Source: Desulfobacteraceae bacterium (GTDB lineage: Bacteria > Desulfobacterota > Desulfobacteria > Desulfobacterales > Desulfatirhabdiaceae). From it: a stretch of 10,680 nucleotides of DNA. The notes beneath the pieces were generated by a model. It searched no databases and was not told the origin of the DNA. It saw only the letters and a program-made list of their open reading frames with translations. The position numbers and the translations under genes were made by a program. Within the stretch, counting starts at the first letter, position 1. The number at the start of each line of letters is the position of its first letter. The DNA lies in NCBI GenBank assembly GCA_027325475.1, contig DAIEFO010000049.1:1-10680 (forward strand), read 5' to 3'. This document shows, piece by piece, positions 1 to 7,067 of this stretch.

Positions 1-154
1 CCAGCGCCGGATGCCCCATCACGAGCGGCGCCGCCGCCGTTTCGACCAGCCATGTGATATGCGCTGACGGATACGCGGCGCGGATAGCGTTCAAAGCAGG
101 CAGCGTATGCAGCACATCGCCGATGGCGCTTAATTTCACGATCAGGATTTTCAT
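1..154 (-). CDS. waaC: Lipopolysaccharide heptosyltransferase I (WaaC/RfaC), N-terminal fragment
   Basis: Only the first 51 codons are in the window; the gene runs off the left edge. The protein begins MKILIVKLSAIGDVLHTLPA, the hallmark N-terminus of WaaC (glycosyltransferase family 9), including the GDVLHTLPAL stretch of the first Rossmann-like domain. In this family the enzyme transfers the first L-glycero-D-manno-heptose from ADP-heptose to Kdo on lipid A, at the cytoplasmic face of the inner membrane. The ATG overlaps the waaF stop codon as ATGA, which points to translational coupling, and purine-rich GGAAAGAGG lies just upstream inside waaF. A heptosyltransferase of another type (WaaQ-like) cannot be fully excluded from the N-terminus, but the position directly after waaF fits WaaC. 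Confidence 0.88.
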   Translation of the reverse strand, partial: MKILIVKLSAIGDVLHTLPALNAIRAAYPSAHITWLVETAAAPLVMGHPAL

Positions 155-1197
155 GGCCTCTTTCCGGAATCAAGCAGCGTTATCGCCAGGTTCAGAACAC
201 GGTCAACGCTGACGGCGTCCATGCACCGGTGATCCGAAGGACAGTCCGGCTTCATGCAGGGGCTGCACGGAACCGGGCTGCGGACGATATGGCTGAACCG
301 GCTTTCCGGATACGTCGTGGTGTGGTTGGTGGAGCCGAAAACAGCGATCTGCGGTATGTCCTGAGCCGCGGCGACGTGCATCAGCCCGGAATCGTTGGTC
401 ATGAAAAGATCGCAGCATCCGATCAGCGACATGGCCTGACGCAGGCTGGTTCTGCCGCACAGGTTGAGGCAGCCGTCGCCCACCGCCTCGCATATCGTCT
501 CCCCCAGCGCCGTTTCGGCGGGGCTTCCGAATACCAGAAAGAAAACCGGCCGCACCGATTTCAGCCGGACGCAGACATCCGCATACCGCTCCACAAACCA
601 TCTTTTGGCGGTTCCAAAGGCGGCGCCCGGGTTGACACCGATCACACAAGCGTCTTCCGGGCAGTCGTTATCCCTGACGACCTCTTTTGCCTGCCGCCTT
701 TCGGACTCCGTGAAAAACAACTCCGGCGCGACACCATCTGTCACCAGCCCAGCGCCGCTGAGTATCTCAAGATAATAGCCAATCTGATGCAGCTTTTTAA
801 ACGATTTGCAGCGATGCACCGGATGGGTCAGCAGCATCCTCCGGGCGTCGGTATCAAAACCGACGCGGCAGGGGATACCGGCCATCCAGGTGATGAGCGC
901 GGCTTCAAAAGCGTTTTGGAGCAGCAGCGCCATATCGAAGCGCTCACGCCGCAGCTCTCCGGCCAGCCGGACCTTTCCCCAGGCGCCGCCATGCCTTCCG
1001 GAAGCATCATAGATCAGGATGCGGTCAATGTACGGATTTTCCTCATATACCGGCGACACCCAGGGCTTGGCCAGGAGCGTGATCTTCGCGTGAGGGAAAT
1101 TCTTGCGCGCCGCCCGTATGAACGGCGTACTCATAACCGCATCACCCACCCAGTTGGGAGTGCGGATAACGATGTTGGAAGCAGATGGCAGTCTCAC
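151..1197 (-). CDS. waaF: ADP-heptose:LPS heptosyltransferase II (WaaF/RfaF)
   Basis: This 348-residue protein has the length and motifs of WaaF, which adds the second heptose of the inner LPS core from ADP-heptose. Visible landmarks are the N-terminal RTPNWVGDAVMSTP (residues 12-25), the sugar-nucleotide-domain opening GVNPGAAFGTAKRW (187-200), TNDSGLMHVAAA (267-278) and VFGSTNHTTTYP (286-297). The C-terminus has four cysteines in a CX2CX4CX5C pattern (C311, C314, C319, C325), which I recall as common in WaaF proteins but of unclear role. The start is GTG at 1197. AGGA lies about 9 bases upstream, and the previous gene stops 3 bases before it. The stop overlaps the waaC start as ATGA. The enzyme is soluble or peripheral at the cytoplasmic face of the inner membrane. 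Identification is secure; substrate is known from the family only. Confidence 0.95.
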   Translation of the reverse strand: MRLPSASNIVIRTPNWVGDAVMSTPFIRAARKNFPHAKITLLAKPWVSPVYEENPYIDRILIYDASGRHGGAWGKVRLAGELRRERFDMALLLQNAFEAALITWMAGIPCRVGFDTDARRMLLTHPVHRCKSFKKLHQIGYYLEILSGAGLVTDGVAPELFFTESERRQAKEVVRDNDCPEDACVIGVNPGAAFGTAKRWFVERYADVCVRLKSVRPVFFLVFGSPAETALGETICEAVGDGCLNLCGRTSLRQAMSLIGCCDLFMTNDSGLMHVAAAQDIPQIAVFGSTNHTTTYPESRFSHIVRSPVPCSPCMKPDCPSDHRCMDAVSVDRVLNLAITLLDSGKRP

Positions 1198-1200
1198 GGA

Positions 1201-2115
1201 TCAATGTCCTGAATGGATGGTTTGCCACGGACAATACGGCCGGGTTTTCCACCGCTGATGCACCCAGAACCATTGATCCGGATGGCGGCGGATGGCGGCT
1301 TCAATCGCCTGGTTATAGCGCAGCGTGTTGGCCTCGATATCCTGCGTGCGATCGCCGGTTTGAACCAGCGGAATTTCTTCACAGAATTCCGCCACAAAAC
1401 GGTTTCGCTCCCGCACCAGAAATACCGGCGCCACCGGCGCTCCGGTCTTCATGGCCAGCAGCGCCAACCCCTTGTTGGTGCAGGCCCTGTGACCGAAAAA
1501 ATCCACAAACACCCCCTCATACCAGTCCACATTCTGATCCATCAGCATGACCACCGCTTCTCCATGCCGGAGAGATCGGAGGATTTTTCGCATTCCATGC
1601 GCGGCGGGAATGAGATTGGCGCCGAAACGGGACCGGAGACGGACAAAAAACGTGTCCAGCGCTTTAAAATCCAACGGCCGATACAGCACATGAACCGGAA
1701 TGCCAAGTATGGGAGAAACCGCTGGCATCAACTCCCAGTTTCCAAGATGCGCCGTCAAAACCAGAACCCCCCTGCCTCTGGCCAGCGCCGCCCGAATATG
1801 CTGCACACCTCGAATTTCAAAACAGCGGCGCAGATCGCTGCTGGTCAGGTAATTGCTCATGCCGATTTCAAACAATATCCGGGAGATATTCTTGAAAACA
1901 TTCAGCGCCAGCACCCGGATTTCCGATTCGGAACGCTCCTGACCAAAAGCCCGCGTCAAATTGTCTATCGCGATATGACGGTGTTTTCTGTCCAGCCGGA
2001 ACCATAACGCGGCCAGCATCCCGGTAACGGCGTTGACAGAGGACGGCGACAACAGCCCGATCAGACGAAACAGCATGGAAACGAGCGCCGTTATAATATT
2101 TTCGAATGCATTCAT
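1201..2115 (-). CDS. lpxL: LpxL/HtrB-family lipid A secondary acyltransferase
   Basis: This 304-residue protein belongs to the LpxL/LpxM (HtrB) family, which transfers a secondary acyl chain from acyl-ACP onto the lipid A precursor at the inner membrane. A hydrophobic N-terminal segment (about residues 5-25) would anchor it. The catalytic HX4E motif is HLGNWE (H123-E128). Other family landmarks are LYRPLD (144-149), MDQN (192-195), TNKGLALLA (213-221), APVAPVFLVR (226-235) and the C-terminal HPDQWFWVHQRWKTRP (278-293). The frame stays open upstream, but ATG at 2115 is chosen because it overlaps the previous gene's stop as ATGA and the protein then starts where the family does. Whether it acts as LpxL or LpxM, and which chain it adds, cannot be told from sequence. 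The neighbours lpxK and waaF support a lipid A role over general phospholipid acylation. Confidence 0.9.
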   Translation of the reverse strand: MNAFENIITALVSMLFRLIGLLSPSSVNAVTGMLAALWFRLDRKHRHIAIDNLTRAFGQERSESEIRVLALNVFKNISRILFEIGMSNYLTSSDLRRCFEIRGVQHIRAALARGRGVLVLTAHLGNWELMPAVSPILGIPVHVLYRPLDFKALDTFFVRLRSRFGANLIPAAHGMRKILRSLRHGEAVVMLMDQNVDWYEGVFVDFFGHRACTNKGLALLAMKTGAPVAPVFLVRERNRFVAEFCEEIPLVQTGDRTQDIEANTLRYNQAIEAAIRRHPDQWFWVHQRWKTRPYCPWQTIHSGH

Positions 2116-2882
2116 GGCGATGGAGACATCTCCCCTTTTTCCCAGGTCTTGGCGTGTTTCAGGAAAACATACCAGGCGGAATTCATGGCGATGACCAGCC
2201 CCACCCCGCCATCCAGAAAGCCCAGTTTCCACAGATAGCATTCCAGAAATTTTCCGATGGCGTGTAAAACGCCGGCCGCCAGAAACCAGTATCCGGACGA
2301 CACATGATTCTCGGCGTGGATGCCGGAAAAACGGTTGATGGTATGCACCTGATCCGCGATATCGCGATACACTTCGTGCAGCAGGGGATTGGACAGCGCC
2401 TGAACCTTTCCGGAAACCTCCAGCTTTTCATGAAGCCCGTCGCCGCTCCACTGACCGCATCCTTTGCGGACAAGACGGATTTTTCTGTCCGGATACCATC
2501 CGCCATGTCGGATCCATCGCCCCAGATAGCGGGAAAGACGCGGCATCGAAAAGGCTTCGACATCCGGAGACACATTTTGCAGCGCCTTTCGGATTTCAGC
2601 GCCAAGAGAACGCGACACCCGCTCGTCGGCATCCAGATTCAGCACCCAGTCTGTGGACAGCAGCTCCTGGGCGAACTGCTTTTGCGCCGCAAACCCCTCC
2701 CAGGTATGTTCGACAACCCGCGCGCCGGCGGCCTTGCAAATATCACAGGTCGCATCACCACTGCCCGAATCCACCACAACGACCTCATCGGCGAAGGAAA
2801 CGCTTTGCAGCAGCGCCGGAACGCGATCCGCCTCGTTGAGGGTAATGACGGCGATACCGATGGTCGGAATATTTTCACTCAT
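2112..2882 (-). CDS. Family 2 glycosyltransferase, WaaE/KdtX-like LPS core glycosyltransferase
   Basis: This 256-residue GT-A fold glycosyltransferase probably adds a hexose to the LPS inner core. The N-terminal domain shows the GT2 nucleotide-sugar pattern: ITLNEADRVPALLQSV (13-28), VVVVDSGSGD (34-43) and the metal-binding DXD motif in NLDADE (D84, D86). The middle part, with GRWIRHGGWYPDRKIRLVRK and DGLHEKL, followed by a C-terminal hydrophobic region with LECYLWKLGFLDG, is typical of the WaaE/KdtX subgroup, some members of which are beta-1,4-glucosyltransferases acting on heptose I. The start ATG overlaps the lpxK stop as ATGA, and its stop overlaps the acyltransferase start in the same way. 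Sugar donor and linkage are inferred by analogy. It could be a different inner-core sugar transferase, so I give no gene symbol. Confidence 0.87.
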   Translation of the reverse strand: MSENIPTIGIAVITLNEADRVPALLQSVSFADEVVVVDSGSGDATCDICKAAGARVVEHTWEGFAAQKQFAQELLSTDWVLNLDADERVSRSLGAEIRKALQNVSPDVEAFSMPRLSRYLGRWIRHGGWYPDRKIRLVRKGCGQWSGDGLHEKLEVSGKVQALSNPLLHEVYRDIADQVHTINRFSGIHAENHVSSGYWFLAAGVLHAIGKFLECYLWKLGFLDGGVGLVIAMNSAWYVFLKHAKTWEKGEMSPSP

Positions 2883-4042
2883 ATGCCGGATACCGTTTGC
2901 GCCATGTCGGAATCCAGCCGGCTTCGGATGAACCGAATAAACCGCGCTTCATCATATAATTGCATATGCACCCCTATAACGACGAGGTCCAGAGGAAACG
3001 GACCGTATTTTTGGCATCGGACCGCGTCTTTTTCCGTGGTCGCCACAATATCGGCGTCCGCCAAAAGAGCGGCGTCGGAGATATCCCGGATGTCCGACGG
3101 CGTATAGGGATGATGATCACCGAAGGCCCGAACGCCCACGACTTTCGCCCCCATTTTTTCAAGTGTCTTAAAAAAATCGGCGTTCCGGGCGATGCCGGAA
3201 AACGCAAACACTTTTTCACCATCGAAACGATTTGAAACCGGCCGGCAACCGCCTTCTGTCATCGTTACCCCGGCGGCAACCCGGTGTGAAATGAATGGCT
3301 CGTGAGATGCTGCAAAAGTGGGTATCTTAAGAAACCGAACATCGGGATGCAAGGTATTTTCTGCAGATCGCGTCAGGATCAGGGCATCGCTGCGGTTGAT
3401 GCCGGACAGCGGCTCCCGCAGCACGCCGCGGGGAATGACATGCCGGTTTCCGAAAGGGGCAGTGCTATCCAGAAGAACCAGATTCAGATTTCGGAAAAGA
3501 GACAGATGCTGAAAGGCGTCGTCCAGAATTATCACATCCGTATTGAAGCGCTCGATGGCGATCATTCCGGACAGGTACCGGTTTTTTCCGACCAGAACCG
3601 GCGTCCCCTTCAGTGTCGTCGCCATCAGATACGGTTCGTCTCCCGCGGTCTCCGCATCCATCCGCAAGCCGTCCATATCGCTGACAACACCGCCGGTCGT
3701 TTCGGCCTTTCCCCGATAGCCGCGGCTGATCACCGCCACCCGGTATCCCCATCCTCGAATCAACGCCGCCAAGTACAGCGTCATTGGGGTTTTCCCGACG
3801 CCGCCGGAGGTTATATTGCCGACAGAAATGACATAGCAGGGAAGAGTTCTCTCTTTAAGCATGCCGCGCCGGTAGAGATCGCTTCGCAGCAGACCGACGG
3901 CGCCATACAGACATGCCGGAACACCCAGCAGCACTTTCACAGCCGGAATCTTCGGCAGTGCCTCCCCCGCCGTCATGGCCTCAATCATACGATGTATCAA
4001 CGTCATGCCGGGGACTATATCACAATCTGAATGAGCCTTCAC
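2879..4042 (-). CDS. lpxK: Tetraacyldisaccharide 4'-kinase (LpxK)
   Basis: LpxK phosphorylates the 4' position of the tetraacyldisaccharide 1-phosphate lipid A precursor with ATP, giving lipid IVA, at the inner membrane. The 387-residue frame has a hydrophobic N-terminal stretch (about 34-53), then a Walker A loop in GNITSGGVGKTP (75-86), SRGY (106-109), GDEPYLMA (134-141), the conserved DDAFQH (174-179), PRGVLREPL (204-212) and a late GDHHPY motif. All match the family. The start is uncertain. GTG at 4042 has GGA about 8 bases upstream. ATG at 4006 or 3988 would give shorter N-termini that fit the usual family start (compare MIEAMTAGE with E. coli MIEKIWSGE), but neither has a clear ribosome site. 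It is the first LPS gene in the operon. No msbA or waaA is seen upstream, although these often accompany lpxK. Confidence 0.95.
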   Translation of the reverse strand: MKAHSDCDIVPGMTLIHRMIEAMTAGEALPKIPAVKVLLGVPACLYGAVGLLRSDLYRRGMLKERTLPCYVISVGNITSGGVGKTPMTLYLAALIRGWGYRVAVISRGYRGKAETTGGVVSDMDGLRMDAETAGDEPYLMATTLKGTPVLVGKNRYLSGMIAIERFNTDVIILDDAFQHLSLFRNLNLVLLDSTAPFGNRHVIPRGVLREPLSGINRSDALILTRSAENTLHPDVRFLKIPTFAASHEPFISHRVAAGVTMTEGGCRPVSNRFDGEKVFAFSGIARNADFFKTLEKMGAKVVGVRAFGDHHPYTPSDIRDISDAALLADADIVATTEKDAVRCQKYGPFPLDLVVIGVHMQLYDEARFIRFIRSRLDSDMAQTVSGI

Positions 4043-4049
4043 CCATTTT

Positions 4050-4067
4050 GTCCATCCGTGGACGGAT
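4050..4067. repeat. Overlapping inverted repeats in the lpxK leader
   Basis: Two short inverted repeats share bases here. GTCCA-TCCG-TGGAC spans 4050-4063 and ATCCGT-GG-ACGGAT spans 4054-4067 (plus strand). They cannot both form at once. On the transcribed minus strand the first one covers the GGATGGAC stretch that would act as the ribosome site for the GTG start at 4042. The repeats are visible in the sequence; a regulatory role is only inference, since 5-6 bp stems arise by chance. The rest of the 113-base gap (4043-4155) holds no clear promoter or terminator. Confidence 0.35.
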
Positions 4068-4155
4068 CAACCCTGCGGATATCGACCAGAATTCATTTGC
4101 ATGCTGCCATCCACGAACGGTAAACGCATGAGAGGTGCAGGACATTCTTCTTGTA

Positions 4156-5145
4156 TCATTCTCCAGCAAAGAAGCGTCGCGGATTGTCTTCTATAATAGT
4201 TCTGATCTGTAAATCGGTTATGCCTCCCTTTTTAAGGGCAGGAATGATATTTTTAAACAGATGGCTGGGATACCAGTTGGCGATCAGGGGAAAAGCCTGC
4301 TCCGGAAGATTCAGCGGACGACCCAGCCAGTTGAGGATAAAATCATGGGAAATCATCAGGCGGTTCCCATATCCTTTTTTAATCAGATCTATCATGACCG
4401 GATAGCGGCTTTCATCCATCGGACAGCCCACCAATCCCTGCAGGCCCATGCGATCCCAGGCCACATAGACCCCGCGCTTGAAAGTCTTCTCCTGGTATTC
4501 CATATCCAGGTTGTCGCTCATGTGACCAATCTGGATATGATCGGCATTGGCGCCGGAGGCAATCAGCAGATCCGCCTGTTCCGGTCCCATGGTTCCGTGC
4601 TGAGTGTGGGTGATGATTGGAATTCCAGCATCTTTCTGAACTCTGGCGGCGGCCGTGAACATGAGTTTTTCATAATCTGTAATCTGATTCATGCTGGAGC
4701 CGACCTTGATAACACCGGCTTTGCTACCGGTCCCCAAAATCCCAACAGTAGCCTCTTTCATAAACAGTTCATAAAGCTCTTCTCGAATGTCGCCCAGAGA
4801 GGCACGAAATTTCCAGTAGGTTGGCGCGCCTTCTCCTTCAAAATAATATCCTGTAGCGCAGACGATATTGACCTCTGATTTCTCGGAAACTTCCTTTAAT
4901 ACATCCACATTCCGGCCGCCGTCGTTGGGTGTGGCATCCACGTAGGTCTTCAATCCGTAATTTTCTTTAAGGTCTTTTAACACCGCAACAGCGTTGTTAA
5001 TGACCGTGGTACGGTCAAACGGCGCCACAGTCTGGTCTCCTTCCCAGCCCGGATATCCATAAAGTACATGTTCGTGCATCAATGTTACTCCCAGTTCCTC
5101 CGGGGCAATGGGCCCAAGAACCGTATTCACTCTTTTTGCAGCCAT
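4156..5145 (-). CDS. Phosphotriesterase-family metal-dependent hydrolase (likely lactonase/esterase)
   Basis: This 329-residue amidohydrolase-superfamily protein has the usual length of the PTE/PTE-like lactonase/PHP group. It keeps the full binuclear metal set expected for the TIM-barrel family: HxH in MHEHV (H24, H26), the carbamylated lysine in VIKVGSS (K147), H180 in THTQHG, H208 in IGHM and D268 in SHDF. Known members hydrolyse lactones, carboxylesters or organophosphates, and natural substrates are more often lactones than phosphotriesters. The start is ATG at 5145, because AGGAGGG lies 8 bases upstream; the in-frame GTG at 5154 overlaps that ribosome site and is rejected. It has no signal peptide and should be cytoplasmic. 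It follows the acyl-CoA ligase by 53 bases on the same strand, so the two are likely co-transcribed, suggesting it produces or trims a carboxylic acid for that ligase. The exact substrate is unknown. Confidence 0.88.
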   Translation of the reverse strand: MAAKRVNTVLGPIAPEELGVTLMHEHVLYGYPGWEGDQTVAPFDRTTVINNAVAVLKDLKENYGLKTYVDATPNDGGRNVDVLKEVSEKSEVNIVCATGYYFEGEGAPTYWKFRASLGDIREELYELFMKEATVGILGTGSKAGVIKVGSSMNQITDYEKLMFTAAARVQKDAGIPIITHTQHGTMGPEQADLLIASGANADHIQIGHMSDNLDMEYQEKTFKRGVYVAWDRMGLQGLVGCPMDESRYPVMIDLIKKGYGNRLMISHDFILNWLGRPLNLPEQAFPLIANWYPSHLFKNIIPALKKGGITDLQIRTIIEDNPRRFFAGE

Positions 5146-5153
5146 GTCTCTCA

Positions 5154-5160
5154 CCCTCCT
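5154..5160 (-). promoter_or_regulatory. Strong Shine-Dalgarno site deciding the start of the PTE-family gene
   Basis: The minus strand reads AGGAGGG followed by 8 bases and then ATG at 5145. This near-perfect ribosome site supports the internal ATG over the upstream in-frame GTG at 5154. Confidence 0.8.
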
Positions 5161-5198
5161 GCGATGTAATGGTCGTTGTCTGTCCGTGATCTGTGCTT

Positions 5199-6851
5199 TT
5201 ATCTGTTTCTTTCAGCTTCCTGAAGCTGGCGCCAGAGTATTTTACCGGCGCCGCTCTTGGGAAGTGCATCGGTAAATTCAACGATACGGGGATATTTATA
5301 TGCGGACATCTGTTCCTTTGCCCAGTTGATAATCTCTTGAGCGGTTGTTTTACCTTTAAATTCCGGGTTGAGAACAATATATGCCTTGACATTTTCCACC
5401 CTTTCCATGTCAGAGACACCGATAACGCAGGCTTCCATTACCGCAGGATGCCGGTAAAGCTGTGCTTCCACTTCGGAGGGCCACACTTTGAAACCGGCGG
5501 CATTGATCATCCGTTTCAGCCGGTCCACGATGAAAAAATAGCCTTCATCGTCCATATAGGCGATGTCGCCCGTTCGAAAATACCTTCGGCCATCCAGTTC
5601 CAGAAAAGCCTCAGCGGTTTCCTGCGGTTTTTTCCAGTAGCCCTTGAAAACCTGCGGACCGCTTGAAATAATTTCTCCGGTTTGACCGGAAGGCACTTCC
5701 TTCAATGTGGAAATATCGACAATCCGCGAATCCACGCCGAAAACCGGAATGCCGATCGAGCCCAGCTTGGGCCGGTCCGGCGGATTCCAATGCGTCTGGG
5801 AAATAGTTTCAGTCAACCCGTAGCCTTCGGCAAAGGTCAATCCCGTCAGATTCAGCAGTTTTTCACCGATCGCCGGCGGCAAAGGCGCGCCGCCGCCGCC
5901 GACAAAAGAAAGCGACGTCAGATTCCGCTGCTGAATATCCGGTGAGGCCAGAAGGTCGATCAACATGGTGGTAATATTAGGCCAGAGGGTCACACCGAAT
6001 TTTTCAATGGACTGGAGAGCCGCTTCCCGATCCCATCGCGTCAGAATAACAAAGCAGGCACCGGCGGCAACCGTTCCCAGAAAACTGTGAATGAGACCCG
6101 TGACATGGAAAAAGGGCAGGGCTGCCAGATTGACCGTTGCCGGACTGGCGCCGGCCCAGAAAACAGAGCCCATGGCATTGGCCATGATGGCCTGGTGGGT
6201 GTGCATACAGCCTTTGGGTATGCCTGTGGAACCGGCGGTATATGGCAGCAGGCAGATATCATCCGGTTGAATGCTCATCTCCGGCGGCATCGGGGCATTA
6301 CGCAAAAAATCTTTCCATATGGTTGCATCTTCAACGCTTTTAGCTGCCTGTGTCATAAAAGCGGGGACAGGCAGGGCGGGCTGGATTGGCAGATAGTCGT
6401 GATAGGCGCCAACCACGATATTCTTTTTATCGAAGTTTTGAAGCTCTTTTGCGATTCCCGCGTAAAGGTCAGTGGTTGTGATGACGGTTCGGGCGCCGCT
6501 GTCTTTCAACAGTCTCGTGAATTCGGGCCCCTTTAACATCGGATTGAGCGGTACAACGGTAGCACCAGCCCTCAGAATGCCGAAAAAGCTGACCGCAAAA
6601 TGCGGGCTGTTCTGTAAATACAGCGCCACGCGGTCCCCCGGATGGATGCCGATATCGCACAACGCACCGGCAAACTGCAACGCCTGCTTCCAGAATTCGC
6701 GATACGTGATTTCGGTGCCATAGTAGATTATGGCGGTCCGCTCCGGATAGCGCCTGGCGGATGTTTCCAGAAGATCATGAAGGGGGACATGGGGGACCGG
6801 CAGCAATTTGGGAAGTCGTTTCGGCCAAAAAGGATAATGCGTCTGGTTCAT
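5199..6851 (-). CDS. AMP-forming acyl-CoA ligase (long-chain fatty acid/4-coumarate CoA ligase type)
   Basis: This 550-residue ANL-superfamily enzyme should activate a carboxylic acid with ATP and CoA through an acyl-adenylate. The motifs are all present in order: the phosphate-binding loop YTAGSTGIPKG (204-214), YGLTE (344-348), TGDIAYMDDEG (427-437), the hinge region starting at D443 (DRLKRMI) with AGFKVWPSEVE, and the C-terminal catalytic lysine in PKSGAGKI (K537). The P-loop has Ala where YTSGTTG has Ser, a mild variant. The start is ATG at 6851 with AAGGAGG a few bases upstream; the frame extends 15 codons further but without support. Chain length or aromatic specificity cannot be read out. 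A 216-base gap upstream with a candidate promoter and palindrome suggests it opens its own transcription unit with the hydrolase gene downstream. It could also activate the hydrolase product. No membrane segment is apparent, so it is probably cytoplasmic. Confidence 0.93.
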   Translation of the reverse strand: MNQTHYPFWPKRLPKLLPVPHVPLHDLLETSARRYPERTAIIYYGTEITYREFWKQALQFAGALCDIGIHPGDRVALYLQNSPHFAVSFFGILRAGATVVPLNPMLKGPEFTRLLKDSGARTVITTTDLYAGIAKELQNFDKKNIVVGAYHDYLPIQPALPVPAFMTQAAKSVEDATIWKDFLRNAPMPPEMSIQPDDICLLPYTAGSTGIPKGCMHTHQAIMANAMGSVFWAGASPATVNLAALPFFHVTGLIHSFLGTVAAGACFVILTRWDREAALQSIEKFGVTLWPNITTMLIDLLASPDIQQRNLTSLSFVGGGGAPLPPAIGEKLLNLTGLTFAEGYGLTETISQTHWNPPDRPKLGSIGIPVFGVDSRIVDISTLKEVPSGQTGEIISSGPQVFKGYWKKPQETAEAFLELDGRRYFRTGDIAYMDDEGYFFIVDRLKRMINAAGFKVWPSEVEAQLYRHPAVMEACVIGVSDMERVENVKAYIVLNPEFKGKTTAQEIINWAKEQMSAYKYPRIVEFTDALPKSGAGKILWRQLQEAERNR

Positions 6852-6854
6852 TTT

Positions 6855-6862
6855 ACCTCCTT
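6855..6862 (-). promoter_or_regulatory. Shine-Dalgarno site of the acyl-CoA ligase gene
   Basis: The minus strand reads AAGGAGGT, with about 4 bases between GGAGG and the ATG at 6851. The spacing is slightly short, but the match decides this start over the upstream in-frame one at 6896. Confidence 0.7.
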
Positions 6863-6942
6863 GTATCGAAAAAAATTGTTTCAGGCAGCCATCCACTATC
6901 CGTATGGGCTGATTTCAAACCCGCATCATAAACGCGAACATG

Positions 6943-6971
6943 AAACATCCAAAAAGCTGAAATGGATGATT
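6943..6971. repeat. Inverted repeat in the ligase 5' leader
   Basis: Arms AAACATCCA (6943-6951) and TGGATGATT (6963-6971) are complementary except at one position, with an 11-base loop. It would sit close to the 5' end of the ligase mRNA if the promoter proposed at 6986-7014 is right. There is no T-run after it, so it is not an intrinsic terminator. Function is unknown and it may be chance. Confidence 0.3.
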
Positions 6972-6985
6972 TATTGTTTGAAAAG

Positions 6986-7014
6986 ACCGTATGTAAATAA
7001 ATGAGGGATGTCAA
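6986..7014 (-). promoter_or_regulatory. Candidate sigma-70-type promoter for the ligase/hydrolase unit
   Basis: On the minus strand a perfect -35 hexamer TTGACA (7009-7014) is followed by exactly 17 bases and a weak -10 hexamer TACGGT (6986-6991, three of six consensus bases). It lies about 135 bases upstream of the ligase start, in an A/T-rich gap, and borders the palindrome at 7018-7035. The -35 box and spacing are good; the -10 box is poor, so activator dependence or a wrong call are both possible. Confidence 0.4.
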
Positions 7015-7017
7015 TAA

Positions 7018-7035
7018 AAAACGATCGTTCGTTTT
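7018..7035. promoter_or_regulatory. Imperfect palindrome resembling a TetR-family operator, possibly doubling as a terminator stem
   Basis: The 18-base sequence AAAACGATCGTTCGTTTT is an inverted repeat of AAAACGA and TCGTTTT around a 4-base centre, with 16 of 18 positions symmetric. It lies 3 bases upstream of the candidate -35 box. Size and AAACG/CGTTT arms resemble operators of TetR-family acyl-CoA/fatty acid regulators. No regulator gene is in the window. On the minus strand the right arm merges into a run of six T, so it could instead end transcription of the ABC ATPase gene, although the stem has only two G-C pairs. The two roles cannot be separated from sequence. Confidence 0.45.
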
Positions 7036-7042
7036 ATAATCC

Positions 7043-7064
7043 GAAAGTCTATAGCTGGACTTTC
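7043..7064. repeat. Short hairpin just after the ABC ATPase stop codon
   Basis: GAAAGTC (7043-7049) and GACTTTC (7058-7064) form a perfect 7-bp stem with an 8-base loop, starting 3 bases after the ATPase stop. No T-run follows directly, but the A/T-rich palindrome at 7018-7035 with its T-run comes next. Together they may form the 3' end of the upstream transcript. Confidence 0.35.
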
Positions 7065-7067
7065 TCC

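Noticed and set aside
311..325. Four-cysteine cluster in the WaaF C-terminus (residue numbers 311-325 of the protein) as a new metal site
   Set aside because: As far as I recall, the same CX2CX4CX5C-like pattern is common in WaaF proteins, so it is a family trait and not a novelty here.
229..1212. Long open frame of 327 codons on the plus strand
   Set aside because: It is antisense to waaF, whose protein is clearly real. The product has no recognisable motif, and GC-rich coding DNA often leaves long open frames on the other strand.
1213..2007. Plus-strand open frame of 264 codons
   Set aside because: It lies entirely opposite the LpxL-type acyltransferase, has no family motif, and looks like a shadow frame.
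2116..2241. Upstream extension of the acyltransferase frame by 42 codons
   Set aside because: The extension would lie inside the glycosyltransferase gene, does not resemble the family N-terminus, and the ATGA overlap at 2112-2115 explains the start.
2304..3107. Plus-strand open frame of 267 codons spanning two genes
   Set aside because: It is antisense to the glycosyltransferase and the end of lpxK, both well supported. No independent ribosome site or domain is seen.
4068..4140. Promoter-like TTTACC and TGCAAA pair 17 bases apart before lpxK on the minus strand
   Set aside because: The matches are four of six and three of six consensus bases, which is expected by chance in a gap this size.
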